From: Nostoc sp. FACHB-892
GTDB lineage: Bacteria; Cyanobacteriota; Cyanobacteriia; Cyanobacteriales; Nostocaceae
DNA: 64,000 nucleotides
Assembly: GCF_014698795.1 (NCBI RefSeq)
Contig: NZ_JACJTR010000012.1
Span: 124,001-188,000, forward strand
Direction: 5' to 3'
A program made the translations under genes and the position numbers. The notes under the pieces were generated by a model. That model saw only the letters and a program-made list of their open reading frames with translations. It was not told where the DNA came from and searched no databases. This document shows, piece after piece, positions 43,760-53,859 of the stretch. How positions within the stretch are numbered: position 1 is the first letter of the stretch; every line of letters begins with the position of its first letter.

Positions 43760-45262
43760 GTGAATATCCCATTGATTATTCGTGCTGAAGAACACAACGA
43801 GAAAACAGCAATCGTTACAAAGGATGGAGCATTTACCTATCGAGATCTGCTCCACACATCTAGTCAAATAGCAACAGGTCTTCTTAAGAATACAGAAGAT
43901 TTACAGGAGCAGCGAGTTGCCTTTCTGATCCCGCCTGGGTTTGAGTATGTAGCCACTCAATGGGGAATTTGGCGTGCTGGTGGTATAGCTGTACCTCTGT
44001 GTGTTTCCCACCCGCGGCCAGAATTGGAGTATGTAATTACCAATTCTGGAGCATCGATTATTGTTGCTCATCCTAATTTTGAAGGTATACTGCGTAGTTT
44101 ACTGCCGCAGGCATCGCTCGCCGAAGCACTAAACTTGCGATTTATCCTTACCTCAGAAACCCTCCCATCTGATATTGCTTTGCTCCCACAGGTCGATATC
44201 ACTAGACGCGCTTTAATTCTCTACACTAGCGGTACAACAGGTAAACCAAAGGGTGTGGTTACAACCCATCAAAATATTCAAGCGCAAGTGACTAGCTTAA
44301 ACACCGCTTGGGAATGGACATCTAGCGATCGCATTTTACATATTCTGCCACTACATCATATTCATGGGATTATTAACGTACTGACTTGTGCTTTATGGGC
44401 TGGGGCCGAGTGTCATCTGTTGAGCAAGTTTGATACCGAAACCGTTTGGAACCGAATTTGTGACGGTAACTTAACCTTATTTATGGCAGTACCAACAATT
44501 TATGTAAAGCTAATTGCTGCTTGGGAAAATGCCTCTAGCGAACGCCAAAAAACTATGTCAGAAGGCTGTGCTAAGATGCGGTTGATGGTTTCTGGCTCGG
44601 CAGCTTTACCAGTCCAAGTTTTAGAAAAATGGCAGAGTATCAGCGGTAATTTTCTGCTTGAGCGCTATGGGATGACGGAAATTGGCATGGTGCTATCAAA
44701 TCCTTTACATGGTGAACGGTTGGCTGGATATGTAGGAAAGCCTCTACCTGAAGTGGAAGTGAGATTAGTAGATGAGAACGGGGAGTTAGTTCCAGCAGGA
44801 ACACCAGGAGAGATCCAAGTTAAAGGGCCTGGAGTGTTTCTCGAATATTGGCAAAACCCCGAAGCAACCGCCAAAGCTTTCCAAGATGGCTGGTTCTGTA
44901 CTGGAGATACCGCCGTAGTTGAGAACGACAGCTACCGCATTCTGGGCCGGATGAGTGTGGATATCATCAAAACCGGAGGCTATAAAGTTTCAGCTTTAGA
45001 AATTGAAGAAGTATTGCGATCGCATCCTGATATTCAGGAATGTGCAGTGGTTGGGGTTGCTGACTTAGAGTGGGGTGAACGGGTTTGTGCGGCGCTAGTA
45101 TTGCAAGGGCCACAACCTTTGACATTAGAAGCTTTTAGGAGTTGGGCAAAAGAGCGATTGGCTGTTTATAAAGTGCCAACCCAAATTTTGATAGTTGAAG
45201 AATTACCACGCAACGCTATGGGGAAAGTGACTAAGCCGACGGTGGTTGAGCTATTTTGCTGA
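43760..45262 (+). CDS. Acyl-CoA synthetase, AMP-forming (malonyl-CoA-synthetase-like)
   Basis: A 500-residue adenylate-forming enzyme that activates a carboxylic acid to acyl-AMP and then acyl-CoA. LILYTSGTTGKPKGVVTTH is the P-loop, LERYGMTEIGMVLSNP the A5 motif, GWFCTGDTAVVENDSYRILGRMSVDIIKTGGYKVSA covers A7-A8, and NAMGKVTKP supplies the A10 Lys. The N-terminus and spacing resemble the ACSF3/malonyl-CoA synthetase group, a tentative choice. It starts with GTG 43760; no strong ribosome binding site is visible. It is cytoplasmic. Neighbours are CorA and a long gene-poor region, so the pathway is not indicated by context. Confidence 0.9.
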   Translation: MNIPLIIRAEEHNEKTAIVTKDGAFTYRDLLHTSSQIATGLLKNTEDLQEQRVAFLIPPGFEYVATQWGIWRAGGIAVPLCVSHPRPELEYVITNSGASIIVAHPNFEGILRSLLPQASLAEALNLRFILTSETLPSDIALLPQVDITRRALILYTSGTTGKPKGVVTTHQNIQAQVTSLNTAWEWTSSDRILHILPLHHIHGIINVLTCALWAGAECHLLSKFDTETVWNRICDGNLTLFMAVPTIYVKLIAAWENASSERQKTMSEGCAKMRLMVSGSAALPVQVLEKWQSISGNFLLERYGMTEIGMVLSNPLHGERLAGYVGKPLPEVEVRLVDENGELVPAGTPGEIQVKGPGVFLEYWQNPEATAKAFQDGWFCTGDTAVVENDSYRILGRMSVDIIKTGGYKVSALEIEEVLRSHPDIQECAVVGVADLEWGERVCAALVLQGPQPLTLEAFRSWAKERLAVYKVPTQILIVEELPRNAMGKVTKPTVVELFC

Positions 45263-46089
45263 TAGCGATCGTCAATGCTGAACTAGACCTAGAAATTTTA
45301 GACCTTGTAAGTCCTTAAAATTAGGTGAATCCTCGGTGATTTATTCGGATAACATGAGAAATTTAACAGCTTAATGCCAATATGAGCAAAACTGTTTACA
45401 TCTAAACCAGTATTGTTGGCTATTTAACGATCCTGATGGCTAATTTAGAAGCTAGGCGGGAATGGTGGGACACACGTCGCTGGGGCGGGAATTTCTGACG
45501 AATCTTGATGCTAAACAGGTTAAGGCACAGTTAGAAACAGGGGAAAATTCGATTTGTCAACCAGATTTTAACAAGGGGCAACTATTACCTGCTGTACTAT
45601 TATTGATCTCTTGCGTGTTGCCTTTGCGCCGCCCACTCCGGTACAAGGTGTAGCAGTTTTAGTGGTCATTTGTCGCAACGTGTGAACGCGCGTTTTGTGA
45701 GATGAATGAGTATTTAGGCTATCGTCGAAGGTATAACATCGGTGAGTACACCTTTTTTTGGAAACGGCTTTGCATCAAATCGACATTTAATTTCAATTTC
45801 AACGCTCTTTAGACTGCCTGTTATTTTTATCGCTTCGGCATCATCTATTACTGTGAACAAACTTTTCTTTTCTAGCTTTGTGTTTTTCACTCTTGATTAT
45901 CCTAGGCAGAATGCTGAGATAGTACCATTCTTTTTGGGAAGTGCGATCGCCTGCAAGTATGAAGCACAAGCGTCGACAATAGCTGATGCTAGCTTCTACA
46001 GTAAACCAAAAAGTTTTTCTCCAAAGAGCGATCACTAAAATACTTATATGTTTTAATACTTATTTGCACACAATTCTTTAACCAGCAGA
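45263..46089. other. Gene-poor region, left part
   Basis: Several short open frames (45462-45653, 45742-46038) lack recognisable domains and good ribosome binding sites. The first ends in a hydrophobic segment (LLPAVLLLISCVLPL) and may be a gene remnant. No RNA gene was recognised. Confidence 0.4.
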
Positions 46090-46254
46090 CTAGGCTGTTG
46101 ACTTTGGCTATCTTTTAAGAAATTACCGAAAAATTATTTGTGCTGGTTTTTGCTTGTGTGAAAGCGCCCGCAACAGCCATCTTTACGCCAAAATAAAAAG
46201 CACAATTTCTGCATGAAGTCTTGTGGGCTAAAGGGTACAGAGTCAACAGCCTAG
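46090..46254. mobile_element. MITE-like element with 14-bp terminal inverted repeats
   Basis: CTAGGCTGTTGACT at the left end is repeated exactly, inverted, as AGTCAACAGCCTAG at the right end, 165 bp overall. The similarity between arms continues inward with mismatches (TTTGTGCTGGTTTTTGC against AATTGTGCTTTTTATTTTGG). Non-coding. It is unrelated in sequence to the MITE pair at 2791 and 53860. Confidence 0.65.
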
Positions 46255-46326
46255 ACTAAAACCACTCTCGTAACAAAACCATACCTGTAAATGCTCCAGC
46301 TGCTCTCGTGCTATTGATAAATAAAA

Positions 46327-46359
46327 AGCCAAGCTTTTCTTTAAACTTGGCTCTTTCTT
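46327..46359. terminator. Possible terminator-like hairpin
   Basis: AGCCAAG and CTTGGCT pair around a 12-base loop, followed by CTTTCTT. It lies in the gene-poor region with no gene ending close by. Confidence 0.45.
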
Positions 46360-46829
46360 GGGGGTTTTGTTGATCTTCTAAATCATATTTAGCCCAAATA
46401 TAACTATACTTTTTTCGCTTTAATATCCTCCTCACTTGAGAGCTGCAAAGTACAAGCTCCGTCTCAGTTCCTCCCCCTTGCTCCTTGCTCCCCTGCTTCC
46501 TTTAACGCTTCTGGAGTCGGAGTATTGGAGAATACCCTGAACAATTTTGGCAATTTGGCATCCAATGTCTTTGGGTTGCAGTTTCAATGGAGATATCAAC
46601 ACAACGGGACAGTCAAGAAGTTGTACGAGGGGTAAGGCAAAACTTTCCGCTTCTGGTGTCCCGTGCTACGCCAGTTGTCAAACGAGTGCTGTAGAATGGC
46701 TCTACATAATTGATACAGCGCTCAACAGAGTTCAGTTAAGGCTCTACAACTGGCTAGAAATGAACAAAACCAAATAGGATTTCAGAAGATGAAAAATCTA
46801 GATAGCTGGATTGCTGTATAGTTTGGATT
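46360..46829. other. Gene-poor region, right part
   Basis: Contains a C-rich tandem repeat fragment (near 46465), and a 35-codon ATG frame at 46587-46694 (starting MEISTQRDSQ) without a ribosome binding site. The promoter of the giant kinase gene should lie in the last 150 bp. Nothing certain was found. Confidence 0.4.
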
Positions 46830-49800
46830 ATGCCAGATTATTCTCTAAAGAGTTGCTCTATGATCGCTCTACCTGGTATTTTTATCCAAAACAAAATATA
46901 CGAAAGTGACAATTCTCTAGTGTACCGGGGCATCAGAGACGATGGAGTAGGGATCATCGTAAAAATGCTAAAGCTTGATTATCCCTCACCTCAAGAACTG
47001 ACCCGCTACAGACAGGAATATAAAATCACCTGTTCCCTAAATTTGGAAGGAGTTATTAAAGCATACAGCCAGCAAGACTATCAACGCACTCTGGTGATTC
47101 TCTTAGAAGATTTTGGGGGAGAGTCCCTAGAGCAATGGATGCATAAGCGTCCAGATATCTTTTGCCGCATGCCTTTATCCACTTTTCTAGGTCTTGCGAT
47201 CGCTGTTTGCGACATTCTGGGCAGAATCCATGCAGCCAATATCATTCATAAAGATATCAACCCTGGAAACATAGTCTTTAATCTGGATACTGGCGTTGTC
47301 AAAATTATTGACTTTGGGATTGCCACCCAATTTAACCGCACGAATCCGACTTTCAAGAGCCACTATGTTTTAGAAGGGACACTTGCATACCTATCTCCAG
47401 AGCAAACCGGGCGGATGAACCGTTTGCTCGATTACCGCACCGATTTTTACTCCCTTGGTGTGACGTTCTACGAACTTCTAACCGGACATCTGCCGTTTCC
47501 CACAGCAGACATACTTGAGCTAGTCCATTGTCATATTGCCAAGTATCCACCTCCGCCTCATGAACTGAATGAAACTATTCCTAAACCAGTTTCAGAGATT
47601 ATTTTGAAATTGATGGCGAAAAATGCCGAGGATCGCTATCAAAGTGCTAGGGGTATCAAAGCAGATTTAGAAAGCTGTGCTAACCAACTAATAAAAACAG
47701 GGCAAATTGATTGCATTCAATTAGGTTTTCAAGACGTTGCGGATCAGTTTCAAATTCCGCAAAAATTGTATGGACGCGAAGCAGAAATTGAAGCATTATT
47801 AGCGGCGTTTGACAGAGTGGCAGGAACAGCGAATGTTGGCGAAGCTTGCCGAGAAAAGGAAAGCATAGGAAATTCTCAATTCCAAGTCGAAATGATGCTA
47901 GTATCAGGCTACGCTGGAATTGGCAAATCAGCCTTAGTGCAGGAAATCTATAAACCAATTACCCAAAAGCGCGGCTATTTTATCTCTGGGAAATTCGATC
48001 AATTCGGGCGCAATATTCCTTACAGCGCGATCGCCCATGCCCTGCAAAAATTAGTGCATCAACTCCTGGGTGAACCTGATGAGCAGTTGTTGCAGTGGCG
48101 ATCGCACCTTCTAAAGGCTTTGGGAAGCAACGGACAAATCATCATTGATGTGATCCCGGAAGTCGAGTTAATTATTGGCAAGCAGCCACCCATACCGGAA
48201 GTTGGAGCAACTGAAGCTCAAAATCGTTTCAATTTAATATTTCAAAAGTTTGTGCGGGTGTTTTGTTCAAAAGAACACCCGCTTGTTATCTTCTTAGATG
48301 ATTTGCAGTGGATGGACTTAGCAACACTCAAGTTAATTGAGTTGATGTTGCTTGATGAACAAACCCAATTCCTATTTTTAATTGGAGCCTATCGAGATAA
48401 TGAAGTTAACCCAACGCATCCACTGGTATTAACATTGGAAAAACTGCGAAAACAAGGAGCAGTGCTTCAAGAAATTATTTTAGCACCATTAACCCTGGGT
48501 TCACTGAGTCAGTTGATTGCCGAGACACTACATCAGAATGCAGACACCGTTCGTTCCTTAGCTGAGTTAGTGCTGCGTAAAACTCAGGGTAATCCTTTCT
48601 TTGTCAGTGAATTTTTGAGAATGCTGTATAGCGAAAATTTATTGACCTTTGATTTTGAACACTCAAACTGGCAATGGAACATCACTCAAATTCAATCCCC
48701 AGATATCACCGATAATGTTGTGGAGTTAATGCTTCACAAGTTAAAGAAGTTACCAGAAATTACACAGCAAATTCTTCAGTTAGCCGCTTGTGTTGGGGCT
48801 GAATTTAATTTAGATACTTTATCAATTGTTTGTAATAAAATTCCTAAAGCGCTTTTCTTAGATTTACTAGCAGCCATCCAAGATGGGTTCATTCAACCTA
48901 TATCTCAATTAGGCGACGACTTGTTAATTAAAGAGTATAAGTTTTTGCACGATCGGGTACAACAAGCAGCCTATGCCTTAATTGATGAGGCACAAAAACA
49001 AATTGTTCATCTACAAATAGGTCGCAATTTACTAAAAAAAACGTTACCAGAGCGACTAGCAGATCGATTGTTTGAAATTGTCGATCATCTCAATCAGGGA
49101 ATTGAGCTTATTACAGATCAAGCAGAACGTAATGAAATTGCCAAACTGAATCTATTGGCAGGTCAGAAAGCAAAAGGAGCGATCGCCTATACTGTGGCGA
49201 AAAAATATTTAGCTACAAGTAGAAAATTGCTAGCAACTTTAAGCTGGCAAACAAACTATGATCTGACATTAGATTTATATGTAGAAACAACAGAAATCGC
49301 GTATTTATGTGGCGAATTTGAAGATGTAGAACAGTGGGCAAGAGTCGTTCTACAAGAAGCCAAAACGGTTCTCGATAGCGTGAAAGGTTACGAAGTCAAA
49401 ATTCAAACCGATATCGCACAGAACCAGCCATTAAAAGCAATTAACACAGGATTGCAAGTTTTGCAACAACTGGGAATCAGTTTTCTTGAAACGGCTAGTC
49501 AATCAGGTACTCGCTTTGAACTGGACACAGTTTTATCCCTTTTTATCGAGAAACCAATTGGAAACTTAATTCATTTACCCGAAATGACTGATCCGAACCA
49601 ATTGGCGGCGATGCGAATTCTATCCAGGATCACGTTTGCTGCACAAAATGCTGCTCCTGCATTAGTGCCCCTATTTGCATTGAAGCAGGTCAACTTGTCA
49701 ATTCAGTATGGCAATGCGTTTGTGTCACCTTCGGCATATGCCACTTTTGGTTTAATTCTTTGTGGGATGGTCGGAAACATTGAGGGTGGCTACCAGTTTG

Positions 49801-52800
49801 GACAGCTAGCTCTAGAGATGTTGTCACAGCCAAACACCCATTCACTCAGAGCTAAGACGCTGTTCGTTGTCAATGTTTTCATTATCCACTGGAAAGAGCA
49901 TTTGAGAGAAACATTGGAGCGCTTACTAGAAGGTTATCAAAGCGGGTTGGAAACTGGAGATTTAGAGTTTGCTGCCTACTGTGCTATCTCTTACTGCTCT
50001 CAATCGTTTGAAGTCGGTAAGGGACTTATGGAACTTGAACGCGAGATGAAGATATACAGTGAAGTACTCTGTCAAATCAAGCAGGAAACTGTAGTCACCT
50101 GGATTCAAATATTTCAGCAGTTGGTTTTAAATTTGATAGGATGCTCAAGCAATCCCTACCGTCTAGTGGGGGAATTATATAATGAAGAGAATAAACTGCC
50201 ACAACATGAAGCAGCAAATGATGGAACTGCTCTGTTTGAGGTCTATTTCAACAAACTTTTCCTGTGCTACCTATTTTCCGAGTATGCACAGGCTGTTGTA
50301 AGCTCAAGCCTAACAGAAAACTATTTGCCTCAAATCACAGCGACACCTTTTGTTCCTTTGTATTATTTCTATGATTCTTTAGCAAGAATTGCAGTATACC
50401 TTGGAAGCAGCGATCAAGCAAAGTCGGAAATCCTCAAAAAAGTTGCTGTTAGTCAAGAAAAAATGAAACAATGGGCTAATTCTGCACCGATGAATCATTC
50501 GCATAAATATCATTTAGTTGAGGCAGAGAAAGCGCGAGTTTTAGGCCAATTGCTTGAAGCAGAAGAGTTCTACGAGCAAGCGATCCAGGGAGCTAGGGAA
50601 AATGGATATATCCAAGAAGAAGCATTAGCATACGAATTAGCTGCCAAATTTTACTTATCTCGCGGTCGGGAGAAATTTGCTCAAACTTACATGAAAGAAG
50701 CTCACTACTGCTATGAACGTTGGGGAGCCACTGCGAAGGTCAAAGATTTGGAAATTCGCTATCCAAAGTTTTTTCCTCAATCGCCAGGTATGGCTTCCAC
50801 GTCAATTCGCACGACTTCTGGAAACACCTCTAATAACTCAGACATTCCTTTCGATTTAGTGACGCTGATGAAAGCATCTCAGGCGATTTCGAGCGAAATT
50901 GAACTGGATCAGTTGCTCGATTCCTTAATGAAGATTCTAATCGAGAATACTGGCGCACAAACAGGAATTTTAATTTTGCAAGAAGCTGGAGAATGGAAAA
51001 TTGAAGTTACTTGTAAAATGAATTTCGATCTGGGTGAGAACACTTGCACCATAAAAATGGTGCCGTCGCTTTCAATAAGTAGCTGCCTTCCCACAGCGAT
51101 TATTAACTATGTTATTCGCACAAGAGAAAGCGTAGTATTGAATGATGCAACCCGTGAGGGCAAATTTACGCTTGATCCTTACATTAAAAAGCATCAACCT
51201 CAGTCAATTCTATGTGCGCCGCTCTTTAATCAAGGCAAAATAACTGGCCTTGTGTATTTGGAAAATAATCTATCGACTGGAGCTTTTAGTAGCGATCGCA
51301 TCAAGATGCTACAGCTTTTATCGGGACAAGCTGCGATCGCCATTACCAATGCCAAACTTTACGCTGAAGTGAAGGAACGAGAAAGCCGTCTCATACAATT
51401 TATCGATGCAATGCCGATTGGGGTTACTGTCCATACCTCCACGGGACACATTACCTATGCTAATCGGGCAACTTATCTATTAACAGATAAAGCTGATCTC
51501 TTAACGGAAGCACCACATCAGCAAATCTCTGAAATTCATCAAGTTTATAAAGCTGGAACTAATCAGTTATATCCTACTGACCAACTGCCCATTTTTCGGT
51601 CTCTGGAAGGAGAGACGGTTACTGTAGATGATATAGAAGTTCGTTTATCAGATAAAACCATTCTTGTACAAATTTCCAGTACACCTGTGTTTGATAAAAC
51701 TGGAAAGATTGCCTATGCTATTACCGCTTGTCAAGATATAACCGAACGCAAGCAAGCGGAAAAATTGTTAGCCGATTACAACCGCACCTTAGAGCAACAG
51801 GTTGCAGAACGGACAGTAGCTTTACAGGAAAGCGAAGCCGCACTATGCTATCGAGAACAGGAATTGCGACTAATTACTGATGCTCTTCCAGTTTGTATCA
51901 GTTATGTGGATACCAATCAACGTTATCGCTTTGTCAACCGCACCTATGAGATGTGGTTTAACTGTCGACGAGATGAGATTCTGGGTAAATCTGTCTCTGA
52001 ACTTTTGGGTGAGCCAGCTTATCACATTGTGGAACCCTACATCAATCGAACACTGGAAGGGCAACTAACAAACTATGAAGCAGAAATTCCCTATCCGCTT
52101 GGCAAAAAGCATATTAGTGCTACCTTCATTCCAGATTTTGATTTCAATGCTCAAGTCAGAGGATTCTATGGTCTGATTACAGACATTGGCGAACAGCGAA
52201 ACGCTGCACTGCGTGAGCGCAAACGCGCCGAAGAAGCCTCAATCCTAGAAGAACGCAACCGCATGGCGCGAGAAATTCACGACACTTTAGCACAAGCTTT
52301 CACTGGGATTCTACTGAATGTTGGAGCAGCGACACAAGTGCTAACAGATGATTTAGAAGCGACACAGGCACATCTAGAAATGATCGATGAATTGGCACGA
52401 ACCGGGCTTGCCGAGGCTCGTCGTTCAGTGGTAGCGCTCCGTCCCCAACTATTAGAAGATGGCAGTTTACATAGTGCCCTTTATCGTCTGGTAGCTCAGA
52501 TGAGAGCTGCTGCTGATACCGCTCTTATCTACGAGATGAAAGGCACAGCCTATCCAATGCTTGCCGAGGTTGAGAATAACTTACTACGGATTGCACAGGA
52601 AGCACTAACCAATGCCGTAAAATACGCTGATGCTTGCGAAGTTCGTGTTGAATTAGTGTATGAAAATACACAATGCATCTTGTGTGTTAAAGATGATGGA
52701 AGGGGCTTCGGGGTTGGTAGCATACCAAGAGTTGGCGGATTTGGATTGCTGGGAATGAGCGAGCGTGCAGAATACATTGGAGCACAGCTGACAATTAAGA

Positions 52801-52850
52801 GTCAACCTGGGCAAGGAACAGAAATTGTTGTCATTGTAACTCGAGAGTAA
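46830..52850 (+). CDS. Giant Ser/Thr kinase-AAA-GAF-PAS-PAS-histidine kinase
   Basis: A 2006-residue sensor combining two kinase types, a design known in filamentous cyanobacteria. Ser/Thr kinase domain (about 14-280): IIHKDINPGNIV near 141 and IIDFGIA near 163, APE-region PEQTGR. AAA_16-type ATPase (about 318-700) with Walker A GYAGIGKSAL near 360-368 and IFLDDLQWMD as Walker B. A long helical/TPR-like region runs to about 1330, GAF about 1340-1510, PAS about 1520-1640 and 1674-1787, then HisKA_3 with His near 1816 in AREIHDTLAQAFTG and HATPase to the end (DDGRGFG, GGFGLLGM). The HisKA_3 output predicts a NarL-type partner, found 97 bp downstream. An alternative start is ATG 46860. No membrane span is obvious. 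Confidence 0.93.
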   Translation: MPDYSLKSCSMIALPGIFIQNKIYESDNSLVYRGIRDDGVGIIVKMLKLDYPSPQELTRYRQEYKITCSLNLEGVIKAYSQQDYQRTLVILLEDFGGESLEQWMHKRPDIFCRMPLSTFLGLAIAVCDILGRIHAANIIHKDINPGNIVFNLDTGVVKIIDFGIATQFNRTNPTFKSHYVLEGTLAYLSPEQTGRMNRLLDYRTDFYSLGVTFYELLTGHLPFPTADILELVHCHIAKYPPPPHELNETIPKPVSEIILKLMAKNAEDRYQSARGIKADLESCANQLIKTGQIDCIQLGFQDVADQFQIPQKLYGREAEIEALLAAFDRVAGTANVGEACREKESIGNSQFQVEMMLVSGYAGIGKSALVQEIYKPITQKRGYFISGKFDQFGRNIPYSAIAHALQKLVHQLLGEPDEQLLQWRSHLLKALGSNGQIIIDVIPEVELIIGKQPPIPEVGATEAQNRFNLIFQKFVRVFCSKEHPLVIFLDDLQWMDLATLKLIELMLLDEQTQFLFLIGAYRDNEVNPTHPLVLTLEKLRKQGAVLQEIILAPLTLGSLSQLIAETLHQNADTVRSLAELVLRKTQGNPFFVSEFLRMLYSENLLTFDFEHSNWQWNITQIQSPDITDNVVELMLHKLKKLPEITQQILQLAACVGAEFNLDTLSIVCNKIPKALFLDLLAAIQDGFIQPISQLGDDLLIKEYKFLHDRVQQAAYALIDEAQKQIVHLQIGRNLLKKTLPERLADRLFEIVDHLNQGIELITDQAERNEIAKLNLLAGQKAKGAIAYTVAKKYLATSRKLLATLSWQTNYDLTLDLYVETTEIAYLCGEFEDVEQWARVVLQEAKTVLDSVKGYEVKIQTDIAQNQPLKAINTGLQVLQQLGISFLETASQSGTRFELDTVLSLFIEKPIGNLIHLPEMTDPNQLAAMRILSRITFAAQNAAPALVPLFALKQVNLSIQYGNAFVSPSAYATFGLILCGMVGNIEGGYQFGQLALEMLSQPNTHSLRAKTLFVVNVFIIHWKEHLRETLERLLEGYQSGLETGDLEFAAYCAISYCSQSFEVGKGLMELEREMKIYSEVLCQIKQETVVTWIQIFQQLVLNLIGCSSNPYRLVGELYNEENKLPQHEAANDGTALFEVYFNKLFLCYLFSEYAQAVVSSSLTENYLPQITATPFVPLYYFYDSLARIAVYLGSSDQAKSEILKKVAVSQEKMKQWANSAPMNHSHKYHLVEAEKARVLGQLLEAEEFYEQAIQGARENGYIQEEALAYELAAKFYLSRGREKFAQTYMKEAHYCYERWGATAKVKDLEIRYPKFFPQSPGMASTSIRTTSGNTSNNSDIPFDLVTLMKASQAISSEIELDQLLDSLMKILIENTGAQTGILILQEAGEWKIEVTCKMNFDLGENTCTIKMVPSLSISSCLPTAIINYVIRTRESVVLNDATREGKFTLDPYIKKHQPQSILCAPLFNQGKITGLVYLENNLSTGAFSSDRIKMLQLLSGQAAIAITNAKLYAEVKERESRLIQFIDAMPIGVTVHTSTGHITYANRATYLLTDKADLLTEAPHQQISEIHQVYKAGTNQLYPTDQLPIFRSLEGETVTVDDIEVRLSDKTILVQISSTPVFDKTGKIAYAITACQDITERKQAEKLLADYNRTLEQQVAERTVALQESEAALCYREQELRLITDALPVCISYVDTNQRYRFVNRTYEMWFNCRRDEILGKSVSELLGEPAYHIVEPYINRTLEGQLTNYEAEIPYPLGKKHISATFIPDFDFNAQVRGFYGLITDIGEQRNAALRERKRAEEASILEERNRMAREIHDTLAQAFTGILLNVGAATQVLTDDLEATQAHLEMIDELARTGLAEARRSVVALRPQLLEDGSLHSALYRLVAQMRAAADTALIYEMKGTAYPMLAEVENNLLRIAQEALTNAVKYADACEVRVELVYENTQCILCVKDDGRGFGVGSIPRVGGFGLLGMSERAEYIGAQLTIKSQPGQGTEIVVIVTRE

Positions 52851-52947
52851 AAGTTATTAAACAGGCACTTATTATAAAAGCAACGTGTAGTAATATCTCA
52901 ATTTTTAGTTTTGTACTTTCAATTTTTTAATAATTATGAGGCAATCA

Positions 52948-53565
52948 ATGACTATTCGTGTTCTGATTGTTGACGATCATTCCATTATCAGACAAGGATT
53001 AGCAACCATCATTAACCGCGATCCAGAAATGACGGTGATTGCTCAAGCAGAAGATGGGCAACAGGCGATAAATCACTTTTGTGATTACAAACCAGATGTA
53101 ACGCTAATGGATTTACGGATGCCACAGATGGGAGGAGTTGAAGCCATTACTGCTATTTGTACTGAATTTAAATTTGCCAGAATTGTTGTGCTAACAACCT
53201 ACGATAGTGATGAAGATATCTATCGCGGATTGCAGGCAGGCGCTAAAGGATATTTACTTAAGGATGCTAAACCCAACGAACTTTTGAGTGCGATTCGCAC
53301 AATTCATCGCGGTCAGCAGTATATTCCACCATCCGTAGGGGCAAAACTGGTGCAGCGGATGAGCAATCCAGAACTAAGTGAGCGAGAGTTAGATGTACTT
53401 CGTTTAATGGCACAAGGAATGAGTAATTTAGAAATTAGCACTACTTTGAGTATCAGTGAAAGCACTGTTAAATCTCACGTTAATCGAATTTTAAGTAAAT
53501 TAGGAGTAAATGATCGCACTCAAGCCGTAATTGTTGCAGTTAGACGAGGAATTGTCAGTTTGTAA
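52948..53565 (+). CDS. NarL/LuxR-type response regulator
   Basis: 206 residues. Receiver domain IRVLIVDDHSIIRQGL with Asp in VTLMDLRMPQMGG and Lys in YLLKDAKPNE, followed by a LuxR helix-turn-helix: LSERELDVLRLMAQGMSNLEISTTLSISESTVKSHVNRILSKLG. It is a DNA-binding transcription factor activated by phosphorylation, with a dimerising C-terminal helix. The start at ATG 52948 is chosen since GAGG lies eight bases upstream; ATG 52936 is the alternative. It is directly downstream of the giant kinase with a HisKA_3 core, the standard partner type, so they very probably form one two-component system. Confidence 0.94.
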   Translation: MTIRVLIVDDHSIIRQGLATIINRDPEMTVIAQAEDGQQAINHFCDYKPDVTLMDLRMPQMGGVEAITAICTEFKFARIVVLTTYDSDEDIYRGLQAGAKGYLLKDAKPNELLSAIRTIHRGQQYIPPSVGAKLVQRMSNPELSERELDVLRLMAQGMSNLEISTTLSISESTVKSHVNRILSKLGVNDRTQAVIVAVRRGIVSL

Positions 53566-53859
53566 GCAAGTTGTACTAAGGTTTGAATTTGGATTCCAAC
53601 TAAAGTTGGAGTTAATCTTCCACTTATGTATGGACTGATTCATCAATCATTGTATTGTAAAAAAGTTTCAACTCTGGGTGGACTACAAACAAAAGTCAAT
53701 TACATATATTGAATTCATGCAAATACAAAGAGCAATTTAGTTACTTTGCTTGAGTTTGCTTTGCACAGATCGCACAAGAAGGGGTATATGATAATCGCTT
53801 GCGATGAGCATACTTCCCCTCGGAGGTATTCAGTGAGTTATGATCATGACCACAGTTCG

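Noticed and set aside
45462..46038. Short frames in the gene-poor region before the giant kinase
   Set aside because: Poor start contexts, composition like spacer DNA, no domain; kept only as a comment on a possible remnant.
46064..46260. Possible CRISPR-like or attachment repeat suggested by the 14-bp repeats
   Set aside because: There are only two copies, inverted and 137 bp apart; this fits a MITE-like end pair, not an array or direct-repeat att site.
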